A stretch of DNA of 64,000 nucleotides from a virus. Shown here in pieces: positions 47,695-55,861 of the stretch (its first letter is position 1; the number at the start of each line of letters is the position of its first letter). The translations under genes and the position numbers were made by a program. The stretch lies in the IMG/VR virus record IMGVR_UViG_3300025030_000067, positions 1-64,000 of that record; one strand, written 5' to 3'. The notes beneath the pieces were generated by a model that made no database searches, was not told where the DNA came from, and saw only the letters and a list, made by a program, of their open reading frames with translations.

Positions 47695-48927
47695 TTAACC
47701 ACCTCTGTTTCTGTGTTTTGCCCACGTCTCATGCCCGGTGTACTCATACGGCCCAGCACAGGCACACCAAGGGTGGACAAGTCCAGCAACGGCCTTGAGT
47801 GTTTCGGCACCATCGCTTCTCCCGCCTGGTACTGTTTTGCCCCCACGGACGGGGTGCGGCTTACGACCTATATTTGTTCCGTTATTGATCAGGCGCGACA
47901 GCTTAAACAGCCGGGGTGTTTTCCCGTCTTTCTGTAAAAAAAGGTGTTTGCATTGAGCGCAGGCATCCGGCATCGGTCTCTTGTAGACCAGTTTATCAAT
48001 GTTGCCGTCCTGCAGCAGCTTGTGCGCCATGCCTTGTTTCTGTGCGTCCGTCAGCTCATAAAACGCCACTCGGTCCCAGTCTCTTGCCTTGTCGGTCATG
48101 GTATGGTGCAGCTCGCTCGAAAACTGTCGCCACGTCTCGACCGGCCTGTCTGGTGTCGCTATCCCCTGCATCTGCTTCTCGTCGCGGTCCAGCACCTTCC
48201 TGTTGAGTTTCCTCGCGTGGAAGTCGATTGCCATACTGCGCACTGTTTCGGCCTGCTTCTTCGCCCACAGTTTCCCGGCTTCCGTCGCAAGATCGGCTGC
48301 ATTGTTGGTGATGAAGTTCGCTGTCTGTTGTTCGGCCACGGCGATCGCGTGTAGGTCGGGTGCCAGTATCGGCGCATGAAGTGCCAGCTGCATGACCTCC
48401 TGGTATGTCTTGCCGGCTTCCACCGCCTCGATAAATTTACCCATCAAGAAAGCGTTGCGAACGAAGTACATCTCTGCCGGTACCGAGGCAGCGAAGGTTT
48501 CCGGGGTAATCCCGGCATCCACGAGTCCGAGTTGCTTCCATCGTTCGAGCAGATCGGGTGCTGGCTGATAATCCACCGACTGGATCTGGCCGGCGACGAA
48601 TGCGAACCGGTCGTTGATTGCCTGTTGTAATTGTCTCAACTGATCGGCGGTCAGCGGGGAATGGGAGACCGCCTTTTCCAGCTCTCCCTTGTTGATCATC
48701 CTGGCGTACCGTTCGATATCCCTTGCCGCCTGCCAGTACTCCTGCTGCATCATGTGGAACAGGATTCTCATGGCCTTGGTCCGGGGCTCCTTCGGGGTGT
48801 TGTCACAGGCGCAGGCCTTGGTCAGTGTATCGATTACTTCTGGTTCGATACCGCTGGCCACTGCCATGCCTGAGAGCGCCTTACGGAGCTGGTCGTCGGT
48901 GAGGTTGTGTTCGACGGTCAGGTTCAT
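47695..48927 (-). CDS. minor head protein (Mu gpF / SPP1 gp7-like)
   Basis: 410 residues. The C-terminal part carries the phage head morphogenesis motif: YKRPMPDACAQCKHLFL with paired Cys, IGRKPHPVRGG, then AVAGLVHPWCACAGPYEY (H-P-W-C-x-C). The N-terminal part is helical. Such proteins sit on or near the portal and may leave with the DNA. It lies downstream of the portal and two cargo genes. Confidence 0.85.
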   Translation of the reverse strand: MNLTVEHNLTDDQLRKALSGMAVASGIEPEVIDTLTKACACDNTPKEPRTKAMRILFHMMQQEYWQAARDIERYARMINKGELEKAVSHSPLTADQLRQLQQAINDRFAFVAGQIQSVDYQPAPDLLERWKQLGLVDAGITPETFAASVPAEMYFVRNAFLMGKFIEAVEAGKTYQEVMQLALHAPILAPDLHAIAVAEQQTANFITNNAADLATEAGKLWAKKQAETVRSMAIDFHARKLNRKVLDRDEKQMQGIATPDRPVETWRQFSSELHHTMTDKARDWDRVAFYELTDAQKQGMAHKLLQDGNIDKLVYKRPMPDACAQCKHLFLQKDGKTPRLFKLSRLINNGTNIGRKPHPVRGGKTVPGGRSDGAETLKAVAGLVHPWCACAGPYEYTGHETWAKHRNRGG

Positions 48928-50285
48928 TATTTCGCCGATCTGTTGTGCTCTTTGACCATATTCATGTGCAGGTCTTCGTCGGCTGAGTCTTTTTCGGCGT
49001 GCCCTGCGGCTTTCAGGTGGAGTGCCGCCGCTTTTGCGTGGTCCTCTTTTGTTTTCGCCTTGTCGCCGACCTCGAACGCCTCTTTATCGGCTGCCTGGTA
49101 TTCTGCGGATCCAGATCGGAACTTGCTGCCTGCTGGCTTCTCGGGTGCTTTGGCTTTTTTATCATGCTCTGCAGCCAACTCGTGCTTAACTGCAATCTTG
49201 GAGTGGACATCGAAAGCCGCATCGTCATGTTCGTTTTTAGCCATTTCCATGGCTTTGTTGTTGAGTTTGGCGGCTTCTTGGTGGTCTTCTTTGTTCCCGG
49301 ATGCAGTCGCTTTTTTACTGGCAGAGAGTGCAACCTGTCGCATGCCGTCTTTGCCACCTTTTTTGTAATAGTGTTCCGGTTCTGACGATTTGTTTGACTC
49401 TGTCGCCTTTTTCTCGTGCTCTGCAGCCTTGGCTTCATGCTCGGCACTTCCCTCGCTGTCGTAGTCCAATTTTGCCGCTTCCTTGTGGGCATCGGCTGCG
49501 GCCTTGTGGTCGTCGGTTGTACCGCTCTTCTTGGCTTTGTCGCTGGCTGCGTATGCCTTATCGGTGGCGCTGATGGCAATACCAGACAGTCTCTGAACTT
49601 CCTTTCCGTGGGTTCTGGCTTCACCCGTGTGAAAATCAGCCTTTTTCTGGGCTTCTTTCTCTCCTGGCTTACCGTAATGCTTATTTGCAAGCGCCATGTA
49701 TGCGGTTGACGCTCTCATGTGCTGTTCCATCGCCAGCATATGCAGGCTGCTGCGTTTATTCAGCGTTGCGCTGTCGTGTGATGGCAGTTCGTTCCCTTTA
49801 TCGTCATGGGACTCGCTGAATGCATGCCTGGTGATTTCGTTTGCGTGGTTGCCAGAGTTTTCTGCATGATTTTCTTCATTGCCGCGATGGTAGCTCGCCA
49901 TGCTGTGATTGGCCTGCAGGTGTCGGCTGGCTGCGTGCATGTGTTCGTTGATCTGTTCGTTGGTTGATGCGTGTCGAAGTGCCTCTACGTGAGCGTGAGC
50001 AGCGTCTGCATGGTTGGCGGCGACTACCTTCGTATCTCTTGGGTCGTCCCAGTTATGTTTTGCCTGAGTTTCTTCAGCAAGTTTGCTGGCTTTCTGTGCT
50101 GCCTGCCGCTTGTCGTCATGTTCTTTTACCTGGACGCTGGCCCCCGACGCCGTCGTGCGGGTGTATTCCTTGACGTGGCTTTTTCGGAGTGCCTCGGTAT
50201 GGATGCTTCCGCCGACTTCGCTCTTTTTCAATTGTTCCACGGCTTCTGATGCCTGATCGATGGCTTGTTTAAGTTCGGTGTTCAT
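48927..50285 (-). CDS. helical Ala/Lys/His-rich head cargo protein
   Basis: 452 residues. The start has LKKSEVGGS and LRKSHVKEYTRTTASGASVQV, the L-x-K-S site and tag seen in the giant head protein. The rest is a long series of Ala/Lys/Glu/His-rich helices with repeats (AADAHKEAAKLD, AAEHEKKAT, KNEHDDAAF), reminiscent of histone-like or phage internal proteins. It likely enters the head and binds DNA. It overlaps the start of the gpF-like gene by one base. Confidence 0.65.
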   Translation of the reverse strand: MNTELKQAIDQASEAVEQLKKSEVGGSIHTEALRKSHVKEYTRTTASGASVQVKEHDDKRQAAQKASKLAEETQAKHNWDDPRDTKVVAANHADAAHAHVEALRHASTNEQINEHMHAASRHLQANHSMASYHRGNEENHAENSGNHANEITRHAFSESHDDKGNELPSHDSATLNKRSSLHMLAMEQHMRASTAYMALANKHYGKPGEKEAQKKADFHTGEARTHGKEVQRLSGIAISATDKAYAASDKAKKSGTTDDHKAAADAHKEAAKLDYDSEGSAEHEAKAAEHEKKATESNKSSEPEHYYKKGGKDGMRQVALSASKKATASGNKEDHQEAAKLNNKAMEMAKNEHDDAAFDVHSKIAVKHELAAEHDKKAKAPEKPAGSKFRSGSAEYQAADKEAFEVGDKAKTKEDHAKAAALHLKAAGHAEKDSADEDLHMNMVKEHNRSAK

Positions 50286-50298
50286 TGAGTATCTCTCC

Positions 50299-51609
50299 TT
50301 ATGGCATAGTCCAGATTAGGCCGTGGCCTTTTGATGCTGCCCATTGCTTGGCGTGTTTCTTGGCTTCGGCATATGGCATGTTCGGTGTCACGATGTAGTC
50401 TTCGCCTTCCTTGTGGTTTGCGAAGTCAATCTTTCTATTCTGGCTGAACATCCATCTGCCTGTTCCCTTCGGTGTCTTACCGTGGGACATTTCGTGTTCA
50501 GTAGTTTCTACCGTTACTCGCGAGGTTGGAATGGCTGGTTTGCTCTGCGTTGCGGAGGGAGCCGGGGTTTCTGCTTTCGGTTCTTCCTTGATCTTGGAGA
50601 TGTACCGTGCGTAGTCGTATCCTTGCGAGTCCACCAGATACCGGTTGCCGTTCGTATGCTTCAGGATGAATGATTTGTGGCCGTTGGCTTCTTGCTTCTT
50701 CATGAACTCTTTGCTGAATGAGGTTCCGCCTGGCACGATCTCACCTTTGTATGTTCTCGGGTGTGTACCGTATACTTCGCCCATGGTGTGATGCCTGGCC
50801 TCGGTGCCTTCGACTTCTTTGGCTGGTATATGTGGCGGGTGCCCGTTTCTGGCATCGTCGCTGTCGGCATGACTAAATTTTTCCAGTTTTGAGTGCATCC
50901 TTTTCACGTACCGGTTTGACACCTGCTGCAGGTGCTCGCTTGCTTCCGTTTCGGTCATGTCGGCTTTCGGAGCTGCTGCTTTCTCTGCCATCATCTTCAC
51001 ATCGGACAGGACATCGTGAGCTGCTTTGGCTGTTGGGTTGGCTTTGAGGGCTTCCAGCTTGTGGTCGATGAATGGTTTGTATTCGGCCATCTTCGGGTCG
51101 GCGGCTATCTTGGCTACCGCTTCGTGGGTCATACTCACCAGTTTGGCGACGTGCTGTTCATGCTCGGTTTGCTCTGGATTGGCTGCGAGCTTGTCTTGGC
51201 GATTTTGCTCACGCTCGTGCTCTAAAGACGTTTCAAAGTGGTGTTGGTTTTTTCGCATGTGGTATGTGTATGGCGATGAATCTTCTTTATAAAGTTTTGC
51301 TGCTTGATGGTGGAGGTTCATGGCGTGCTGATGGGCTGCAGCAGCCTCGGCGTGCGTGTGGGTGCTGAGTCCATTAGTGGCAAGATCGTAGCTGATATTG
51401 TCGGCGTGGTGGCTGGCTTCCATGTGGTGTTCGGGAAGCCCTTGCGCTCCCTTTGCCTGAATGTGGCTCACGGTGCCGCTGGCATTCGTTCTTTCGTACC
51501 CGACGTGGTGCGGATCCCCAAACAAGCTCATTTGGCTCTTCTTGAGGATTTCTGCCATCTGCTGGCCGAGGTCGATCGCTTTCGCGAGGTCTTCAATTTC
51601 TTTACTCAT
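50299..51609 (-). CDS. head cargo protein with tag
   Basis: 436 residues from the ATG after GGAGCCAGCCACC. LKKSQMSLFGDPHHVGYERT followed by NASGTVSHIQAKG is the L-x-K-S site and tag. Then come helices rich in His and Ala (AAAAHQHAMNLHHQAAK), a middle region, and a C-terminal part with GTHPRTYKGEIVPGGTSFSK and KGTGRWMFSQNRKIDF. The role is unknown; it is encoded between portal and gpF-like gene, where injected proteins are often found. Confidence 0.65.
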   Translation of the reverse strand: MSKEIEDLAKAIDLGQQMAEILKKSQMSLFGDPHHVGYERTNASGTVSHIQAKGAQGLPEHHMEASHHADNISYDLATNGLSTHTHAEAAAAHQHAMNLHHQAAKLYKEDSSPYTYHMRKNQHHFETSLEHEREQNRQDKLAANPEQTEHEQHVAKLVSMTHEAVAKIAADPKMAEYKPFIDHKLEALKANPTAKAAHDVLSDVKMMAEKAAAPKADMTETEASEHLQQVSNRYVKRMHSKLEKFSHADSDDARNGHPPHIPAKEVEGTEARHHTMGEVYGTHPRTYKGEIVPGGTSFSKEFMKKQEANGHKSFILKHTNGNRYLVDSQGYDYARYISKIKEEPKAETPAPSATQSKPAIPTSRVTVETTEHEMSHGKTPKGTGRWMFSQNRKIDFANHKEGEDYIVTPNMPYAEAKKHAKQWAASKGHGLIWTMP

Positions 51610-51665
51610 GGTGGCTGGCTCCTTCATCGTTTCGTTATATTGGTTAAGCCATGTGTCTTGAATGA

Positions 51666-53399
51666 TCAGTCGAGTGTGATCTTGAGGAACTTCGTCTCGG
51701 GCTGTGACTTCCGCATTGACTTGTAATACTGGTCACTGTCGCCGCCCTGTTGATCGTCTCCCTGGTCTTCGTCCTGATCCGGTTCTTCTTCTGCCTGTTG
51801 CTGCTGTGCGAATGTGTTCAGGTAGTTCGGGATCGGCACGTCTGCAGGGTAATTCCATGGGTTCTTGTCGTACTTCTCTTTGTTCTCGTCGCCCTCCTGG
51901 AGCTTGCTGTACTGCTCTGGCGGCAGGTAGAATCCGATGGGGGCTCCGCCTTCTTCCATGCGACATTCGTTCTTGGTGATCCATTTGGAGACTCGGCTGG
52001 TGCGGATATCGACCGCCTGTTTCTCGTCTTCCGGGTTCAGGCCAACAACTATCAGCTTGAGGTCGTCATATCTAGGTTTAATGAGTGCGTCGGTGAGCCA
52101 TTCCGCCATGTCGGTGATGGAAGGGATGAGTCCGTGTTCTTTCGAGAACTCAATTTCTCCGGAGGCATTACCGGCAAAGATGCTACCGCCGCCTGCGCCA
52201 CTGTCGGTCTCCATGTTCAGTGTGCTGGGGTGGGCTCCGTAGGCCGAGCATTTGAACATGACCATCATCCTGATCATCTGGTCGAACAGCATGTCCTTTG
52301 GAGACTCGCGGAGCTTCACGCTTTCGATCTTGAAGTTCTCCATGTCGCCGGCAGGGATTACCGGCAGGCGCCAGTTGTTGCCGACTCCACCAGCCTCGCC
52401 AAGTATCTGCTGCTTGAACGCGGCCAAGCCTTCTTTGTCGTAGTCGCCGGAGACCGTCAGCACCTGCTCGGGATAGTTGGTCTTGAACATCTCGCGGTTG
52501 TATGTGAATGCCATGAGCAGGCTGGTGGTGATGTCCAGTGACTCTTCCAAGCGGGATGTACCGTATCCCCATCGGTTGAGCCGGTCGCTCGGGTTACTGA
52601 TGTGGACGCTGATTTCGTCGTCGGTGAATGCAGCTGTGATCATACCGTCGATCATCTGGACATAGCTGGCACGGGCGAGGTCAAACCCGGTGGAGTACGA
52701 CATCTTGTTTATCGTGTCTCGGCCTACCTTGCCGTTGCTCTCGTTCTTTTGAGCCCATGCCCGAATTGACTCATCCACGTTCTTGATCGTCTCTCCTGGC
52801 AGCCAGTGGAATGCTGCGTAGCCTTGGCCGTCTCGGCGTTTGTATCGGAGGATGCATTTGCGGTCGATGATCAGCTCCGTGCGGGTCAGAACGCCGACGA
52901 GGTCTTTCAATCGGGTATGTGGCCGGACGTTGTGCGGGTAGAGGTAGATGTGTTCGGTGGGCGTCGGGTCGCTGATGAATTTCTCCATCTCGTGGCAGCG
53001 TTCTTTATCCTGTCTGGTGACCTTGTAGTCGGGATCATCTGCGCGGTCGTGAACAACTCTGAATCCAATCTCCTTGTTCTTGCCCTCATTGGCCTTCTGC
53101 CAGATGCGTTTCTGCTGGTCGGTCCGGGCTCTGATCAGGATGCGGTCGAGGGTGGATTTTTCTGCGGCTTCGTACAGGATGGAAAACTGCGGGGTGCCTA
53201 TTGGCTTTTCTCGGGCTCCCATTACTATTGAGTTGTTTAATGCGAATTTGGAGAAGAAAGACGCTTTATTTTCGTCTCTTCGCATTTTATTAGCTTCTGA
53301 TTTTATCAGGTCGTCCGCTGAATGTTTTGGCACCAATAATCCTGATGAAAGTTGCACTGACTCTTCAAACACTCTGTTCAGGAATAATTTGTTATGCAT
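51666..53399 (-). CDS. portal protein
   Basis: 577 residues. Portal features: an early part with FSILYEAAEKSTLDRILIRA, a stem/wing part with DGQGYAAFHWLPGETIKNVD, YVQMIDGMITAAFTDDEISV, the segment NREMFKTNYPEQVL (copied in the plus-strand gene at 17583), and a clip/crown part with MLFDQMIRMMVMF. The C-terminus is acidic and Gln-rich (QGDDQQGGDSDQ) with a last MRKS site. It forms the 12-fold ring for DNA packaging. The HNH gene overlaps its start by 8 bp. Confidence 0.85.
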   Translation of the reverse strand: MHNKLFLNRVFEESVQLSSGLLVPKHSADDLIKSEANKMRRDENKASFFSKFALNNSIVMGAREKPIGTPQFSILYEAAEKSTLDRILIRARTDQQKRIWQKANEGKNKEIGFRVVHDRADDPDYKVTRQDKERCHEMEKFISDPTPTEHIYLYPHNVRPHTRLKDLVGVLTRTELIIDRKCILRYKRRDGQGYAAFHWLPGETIKNVDESIRAWAQKNESNGKVGRDTINKMSYSTGFDLARASYVQMIDGMITAAFTDDEISVHISNPSDRLNRWGYGTSRLEESLDITTSLLMAFTYNREMFKTNYPEQVLTVSGDYDKEGLAAFKQQILGEAGGVGNNWRLPVIPAGDMENFKIESVKLRESPKDMLFDQMIRMMVMFKCSAYGAHPSTLNMETDSGAGGGSIFAGNASGEIEFSKEHGLIPSITDMAEWLTDALIKPRYDDLKLIVVGLNPEDEKQAVDIRTSRVSKWITKNECRMEEGGAPIGFYLPPEQYSKLQEGDENKEKYDKNPWNYPADVPIPNYLNTFAQQQQAEEEPDQDEDQGDDQQGGDSDQYYKSMRKSQPETKFLKITLD

Positions 53400-53868
53400 T
53401 GGCCGTCTCCTGATAATTCTTCCAAGACTGGTTGTTTAATATTTTAGCGGTCTGAGCGATTGATAGTCCGTATCTCTGGCCGATTGATTTATATGTTCCG
53501 GTTTTCCCGTTTCGTCGCATTTCCTGCACTTGCTTGAGTGTTACCTTTGCTTCGTTGTGACGTTCTCCGTCTGGTTGACGCCGCTTCTTGGTCCTGTCTG
53601 CTACGTTTTCTATGTTTGTTCCGACGAACAGGTGGTCGGGTCGGATGCATCTGGGGTTGTCGCATTTATGCAGGACTTGCAATCCTTCTGGTATCGGGCC
53701 GTTGTGCATCTCCCAAGAGAATCGGTGCGCTTTCCCCATTTTCCCGTGGTGGTGAAAGAACCCGTATCCGTCTTTATCTCTTGCTGCCTGCCACTCCCAG
53801 CACTCTTTGCTCTTGTCTACTTTCTCCCAGAAGTTTTCTTCCGGCGTTCTGACTGGCCATCTTGGCAT
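53392..53868 (-). CDS. HNH endonuclease with NUMOD-type helix
   Basis: 158 residues. ECWEWQAARDKDGYGFF and KAHRFSWEMHNGPIPEGLQV lead to an HNH_3 core: LHKCDNPRCIRPDHLFVGTN. The C-terminal part has VTLKQVQEMRRNGKTG ... IGQRYGLSIAQTAKILN, a helix-turn-helix of homing endonucleases. It abuts the portal and is not fused to the neighbouring IS110-like protein. Probably an independent homing gene. Confidence 0.88.
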   Translation of the reverse strand: MPRWPVRTPEENFWEKVDKSKECWEWQAARDKDGYGFFHHHGKMGKAHRFSWEMHNGPIPEGLQVLHKCDNPRCIRPDHLFVGTNIENVADRTKKRRQPDGERHNEAKVTLKQVQEMRRNGKTGTYKSIGQRYGLSIAQTAKILNNQSWKNYQETANA

Positions 53869-53944
53869 TTCACATCTCCGTGTGCGTCCCGATTATTCTC
53901 TGTGCCCAGGACGGTCGGAGTTCCGTCTTTTCTCCCGCTAAAGA

Positions 53945-54001
53945 TAGGGCACAGCATGTCTTGTTAGACAATACTGTGCCCTAATTTGTAGCGTATATCA
54001 A
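53945..54001. promoter_or_regulatory. element copy with 10-bp inverted repeat
   Basis: TAGGGCACAG pairs with CTGTGCCCTA (53945-53983). Next to it is a copy of the element with the extended CGGCAAAC part (53986-54013). No good -10 box at 16-17 bp is seen. It lies upstream of the HNH-portal run and may combine termination and restart. Confidence 0.5.
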
Positions 54002-54016
54002 ACTGTTTGCCGCTGG

Positions 54017-54259
54017 TTAGCCTTTAACCATATACAGAGTTTTACCTCTTATAATTGCAAGAAGTTCTGCATCTGTCTTCTCTTGGACCGGTCCATATAC
54101 CGTCTCTGCAACACCGTGAATCCAATTAAGGAGCTTCTCTGCATCCGCGATCACGTCATCGCTATTTATCCCTCGTCCATGGCTGTCCGCACTTTCCAAT
54201 ATTTCTTTACTCATCTTCAAACACGTTAATCTTAATTTTCGTTGGTTCATTGGTTTCAT
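54017..54259 (-). CDS. small helical protein
   Basis: 80 residues; the likely real start is the MSKEILESADSHGRGINSDD or the upstream ATG. A helix-rich protein with DDVIADAEKLLNWIHGVAET, resembling small phage proteins of unknown function. It lies next to the left repeat array. Confidence 0.55.
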   Translation of the reverse strand: MKPMNQRKLRLTCLKMSKEILESADSHGRGINSDDVIADAEKLLNWIHGVAETVYGPVQEKTDAELLAIIRGKTLYMVKG

Positions 54260-54297
54260 CTCCCTTTTGGGTTTAATGTTTGGGCGCTTTGTAGATC

Positions 54298-54405
54298 TGG
54301 TTTTCTAATTATGCTTGGCACGCTTCCTTGTATTGGTGTTCTTATGTGGAGTGGCTCGCTACGTCAACGTGGTTTTCTTTTGCACCTTGGCTATGCTGCT
54401 TGCTT
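54298..54405. repeat. TIGR-like array, left part (3 units)
   Basis: Three 36-nt units in exact phase (54298, 54334, 54370), each TGGTTTTCT-N9-TGGCWCGCT-N9 on the plus strand, with a degenerate half unit before (GGGCGCT near 54281). The last overlaps the 3' end of the IS110/Nop-like gene, whose stop codon lies inside it. The consensus is that of the larger array at 55440. Confidence 0.8.
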
Positions 54406-55398
54406 CTCCCCGCCATGGACGTATCCCAGCTTCGCCTCGTGGTAGGGTAGCGACACCGGCAGACCCTCAATGGTCCTCCAAGCTGTGTAGAGGTCGATCA
54501 GGAACATCTTGACCATGTAGCGCATCGCGGCGTTGTGTCGGTGCCCCTTCTCGCTCACGGTTTTCTCTTTGCCCTTGTCGTTGGTTTCGGTTCGGTCCTT
54601 CCAGTTGGTGTGATTTTCCAGACGGTTCTTGTAGTCGTCATATATCGTCCGGTATTTGCTCTCACCGGCTCTCAGGAAGCTGCTGGCGAGCACTCCCATC
54701 AGTTTTGTTTTGAGGAATGGGTTGAATGTGATTCCGTTCCTGATCGCTGAGTTACCTTCTTTGTCGATATACGCTACAGTCTGGAGATGCTCTTTCCTTC
54801 GTGATCGGCCTTTGCCATCATCTGCGCAGTCGAGTCCTGCATACTTCCAGATGCTGCTCGGGTGTCTGGACTTGGTGATGTCGATCTCGCTGATGATCAC
54901 TCCTGCCATGGCTGGGCCTATGCCTCTGACGCCTTCGAGGAATTCGACGTATATCGGGTAATCTTCGAGTATCTTGCCGAGCATCCGGAAGTGCCGGTTC
55001 TCTTGGGATTCGAGGTCTTTGTATTGCGATATCAGGCAGAGCTCCGTGTAGTCACTGATCACTGGATTTCCCTTGAATTTCTTTTTGCTGGGCAGGCCGT
55101 CTGCCGTCAGTAGTGAGTAGTGTTTATCGAGCAGTTGGGACACAAGCCCTGCGATCTTCTTTTCTTCTTTTTCCGTCTGTTCCAGCTCCGCGACTGCTCC
55201 GGTGGTGACCAGTTTGTTGGCATTCCGTATCCGTGCCAGCAGTTGCTGCGATTCGGCGTCGAGTCCTTCTTCTGGTTCGCTTGGTGCCTGGCCGAGTTTG
55301 GCCTTGAAGTTGCCGACTATCCTGTTTCCGGTTTGGATGCGGAGCTTCTGGATGTCGTAGCTCCCTCTTACGATGGTTTTCAGATTTCCTGCTGACAT
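54391..55398 (-). CDS. IS110/Nop-like protein, probable Tas protein of a TIGR system
   Basis: 335 residues with GGAGGCATC before the ATG. A basic start, a long coiled coil (about 45-145), then a Transposase_20/Nop-like domain: FLEGVRGIGPAMAGVIISEI (153-172, helix-hairpin-helix like), SSIWKYAGLD, then KEGNSAIRNGI. The last helix is YMVKMFLIDLYTAWRT. The RuvC-like DEDD domain of IS110 transposases is missing, and no HNH is attached. Tas proteins of TIGR systems combine a Nop/IS110-type RNA-binding domain with optional RuvC or HNH nucleases; this would be a nuclease-less one. The two 36-nt arrays beside it support this. No transposon ends are visible. Confidence 0.8.
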   Translation of the reverse strand: MSAGNLKTIVRGSYDIQKLRIQTGNRIVGNFKAKLGQAPSEPEEGLDAESQQLLARIRNANKLVTTGAVAELEQTEKEEKKIAGLVSQLLDKHYSLLTADGLPSKKKFKGNPVISDYTELCLISQYKDLESQENRHFRMLGKILEDYPIYVEFLEGVRGIGPAMAGVIISEIDITKSRHPSSIWKYAGLDCADDGKGRSRRKEHLQTVAYIDKEGNSAIRNGITFNPFLKTKLMGVLASSFLRAGESKYRTIYDDYKNRLENHTNWKDRTETNDKGKEKTVSEKGHRHNAAMRYMVKMFLIDLYTAWRTIEGLPVSLPYHEAKLGYVHGGEKQAA

Positions 55399-55439
55399 GA
55401 TGCCTCCTTGGTTGGTTTGGTGGTTCCTCTCTTTAGTAG

Positions 55440-55835
55440 TGGTTTTCTTAAACCGAATGGCTCGCTATTGTCTGTTGGTTTTCTTAATGTTAATGACTCG
55501 CTCTACGTATCTGTGTTTCTTTTGATGAATGGCTCGCTTCGTTATGCTGGTTTTATCTTCTTTATCGGCTCGCTCACTACATTTGGGTTTCTTTTCTGGA
55601 ATGACTCGCTTCGGTCGTTTGGGTTTCTCCCATTTCTTGGCACGCTCAATATTGCTGGGTATCTCTTTTTTTCTGGCTCACTTCGTCAGGATGGGTTTCT
55701 TCTGCGTTTTGGTTCGCTCTTTCATCATGGTGTTATTACAAGTGCTGGCTCGCTGTCTTCACTTGGGTTTCTTTTTGAATTTGGCTCGCTATGAAAAGAT
55801 GGTTTCCTTTCTCATTATGGCTTCTCTTTCTATAA
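55440..55835. repeat. TIGR-like array, right part (10 units plus a decayed one)
   Basis: Ten units of exactly 36 nt at 55440, 55476, 55512 and so on to 55764, and a decayed eleventh at 55800. Each is TGGKTTTCT-N9-TGGCTCGCT-N9 on the plus strand. The two 9-nt repeats are conserved, with a few changes per unit; both 9-nt spacers differ in every unit. On the minus strand it precedes the IS110/Nop-like gene, so it may be co-transcribed with it. Dual 9-nt spacers in a 36-nt guide unit are the hallmark of TIGR arrays (tigRNA). This fills the gap between 55399 and 55862. Confidence 0.85.
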
Positions 55836-55861
55836 GTCTCCGTCACAGAATGATGCCGATG

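Noticed and set aside
55408-55794. Protein with 12-residue GFLxxxGSLxxx repeats on the plus strand
   Set aside because: The frame is open only because 36 is a multiple of 3; other frames are open as well, there is no good start, and the variable parts show no codon-level constraint.
55440-55835. CRISPR array
   Set aside because: The unit is 36 nt in total with two 9-nt repeats and two 9-nt variable parts; CRISPR needs a longer single repeat and about 30-nt spacers, and no cas gene is present.
54298-55835. Complete IS110 insertion sequence
   Set aside because: No transposon ends or target-site duplication, no DEDD domain, and the flanking repeats are ordered arrays.
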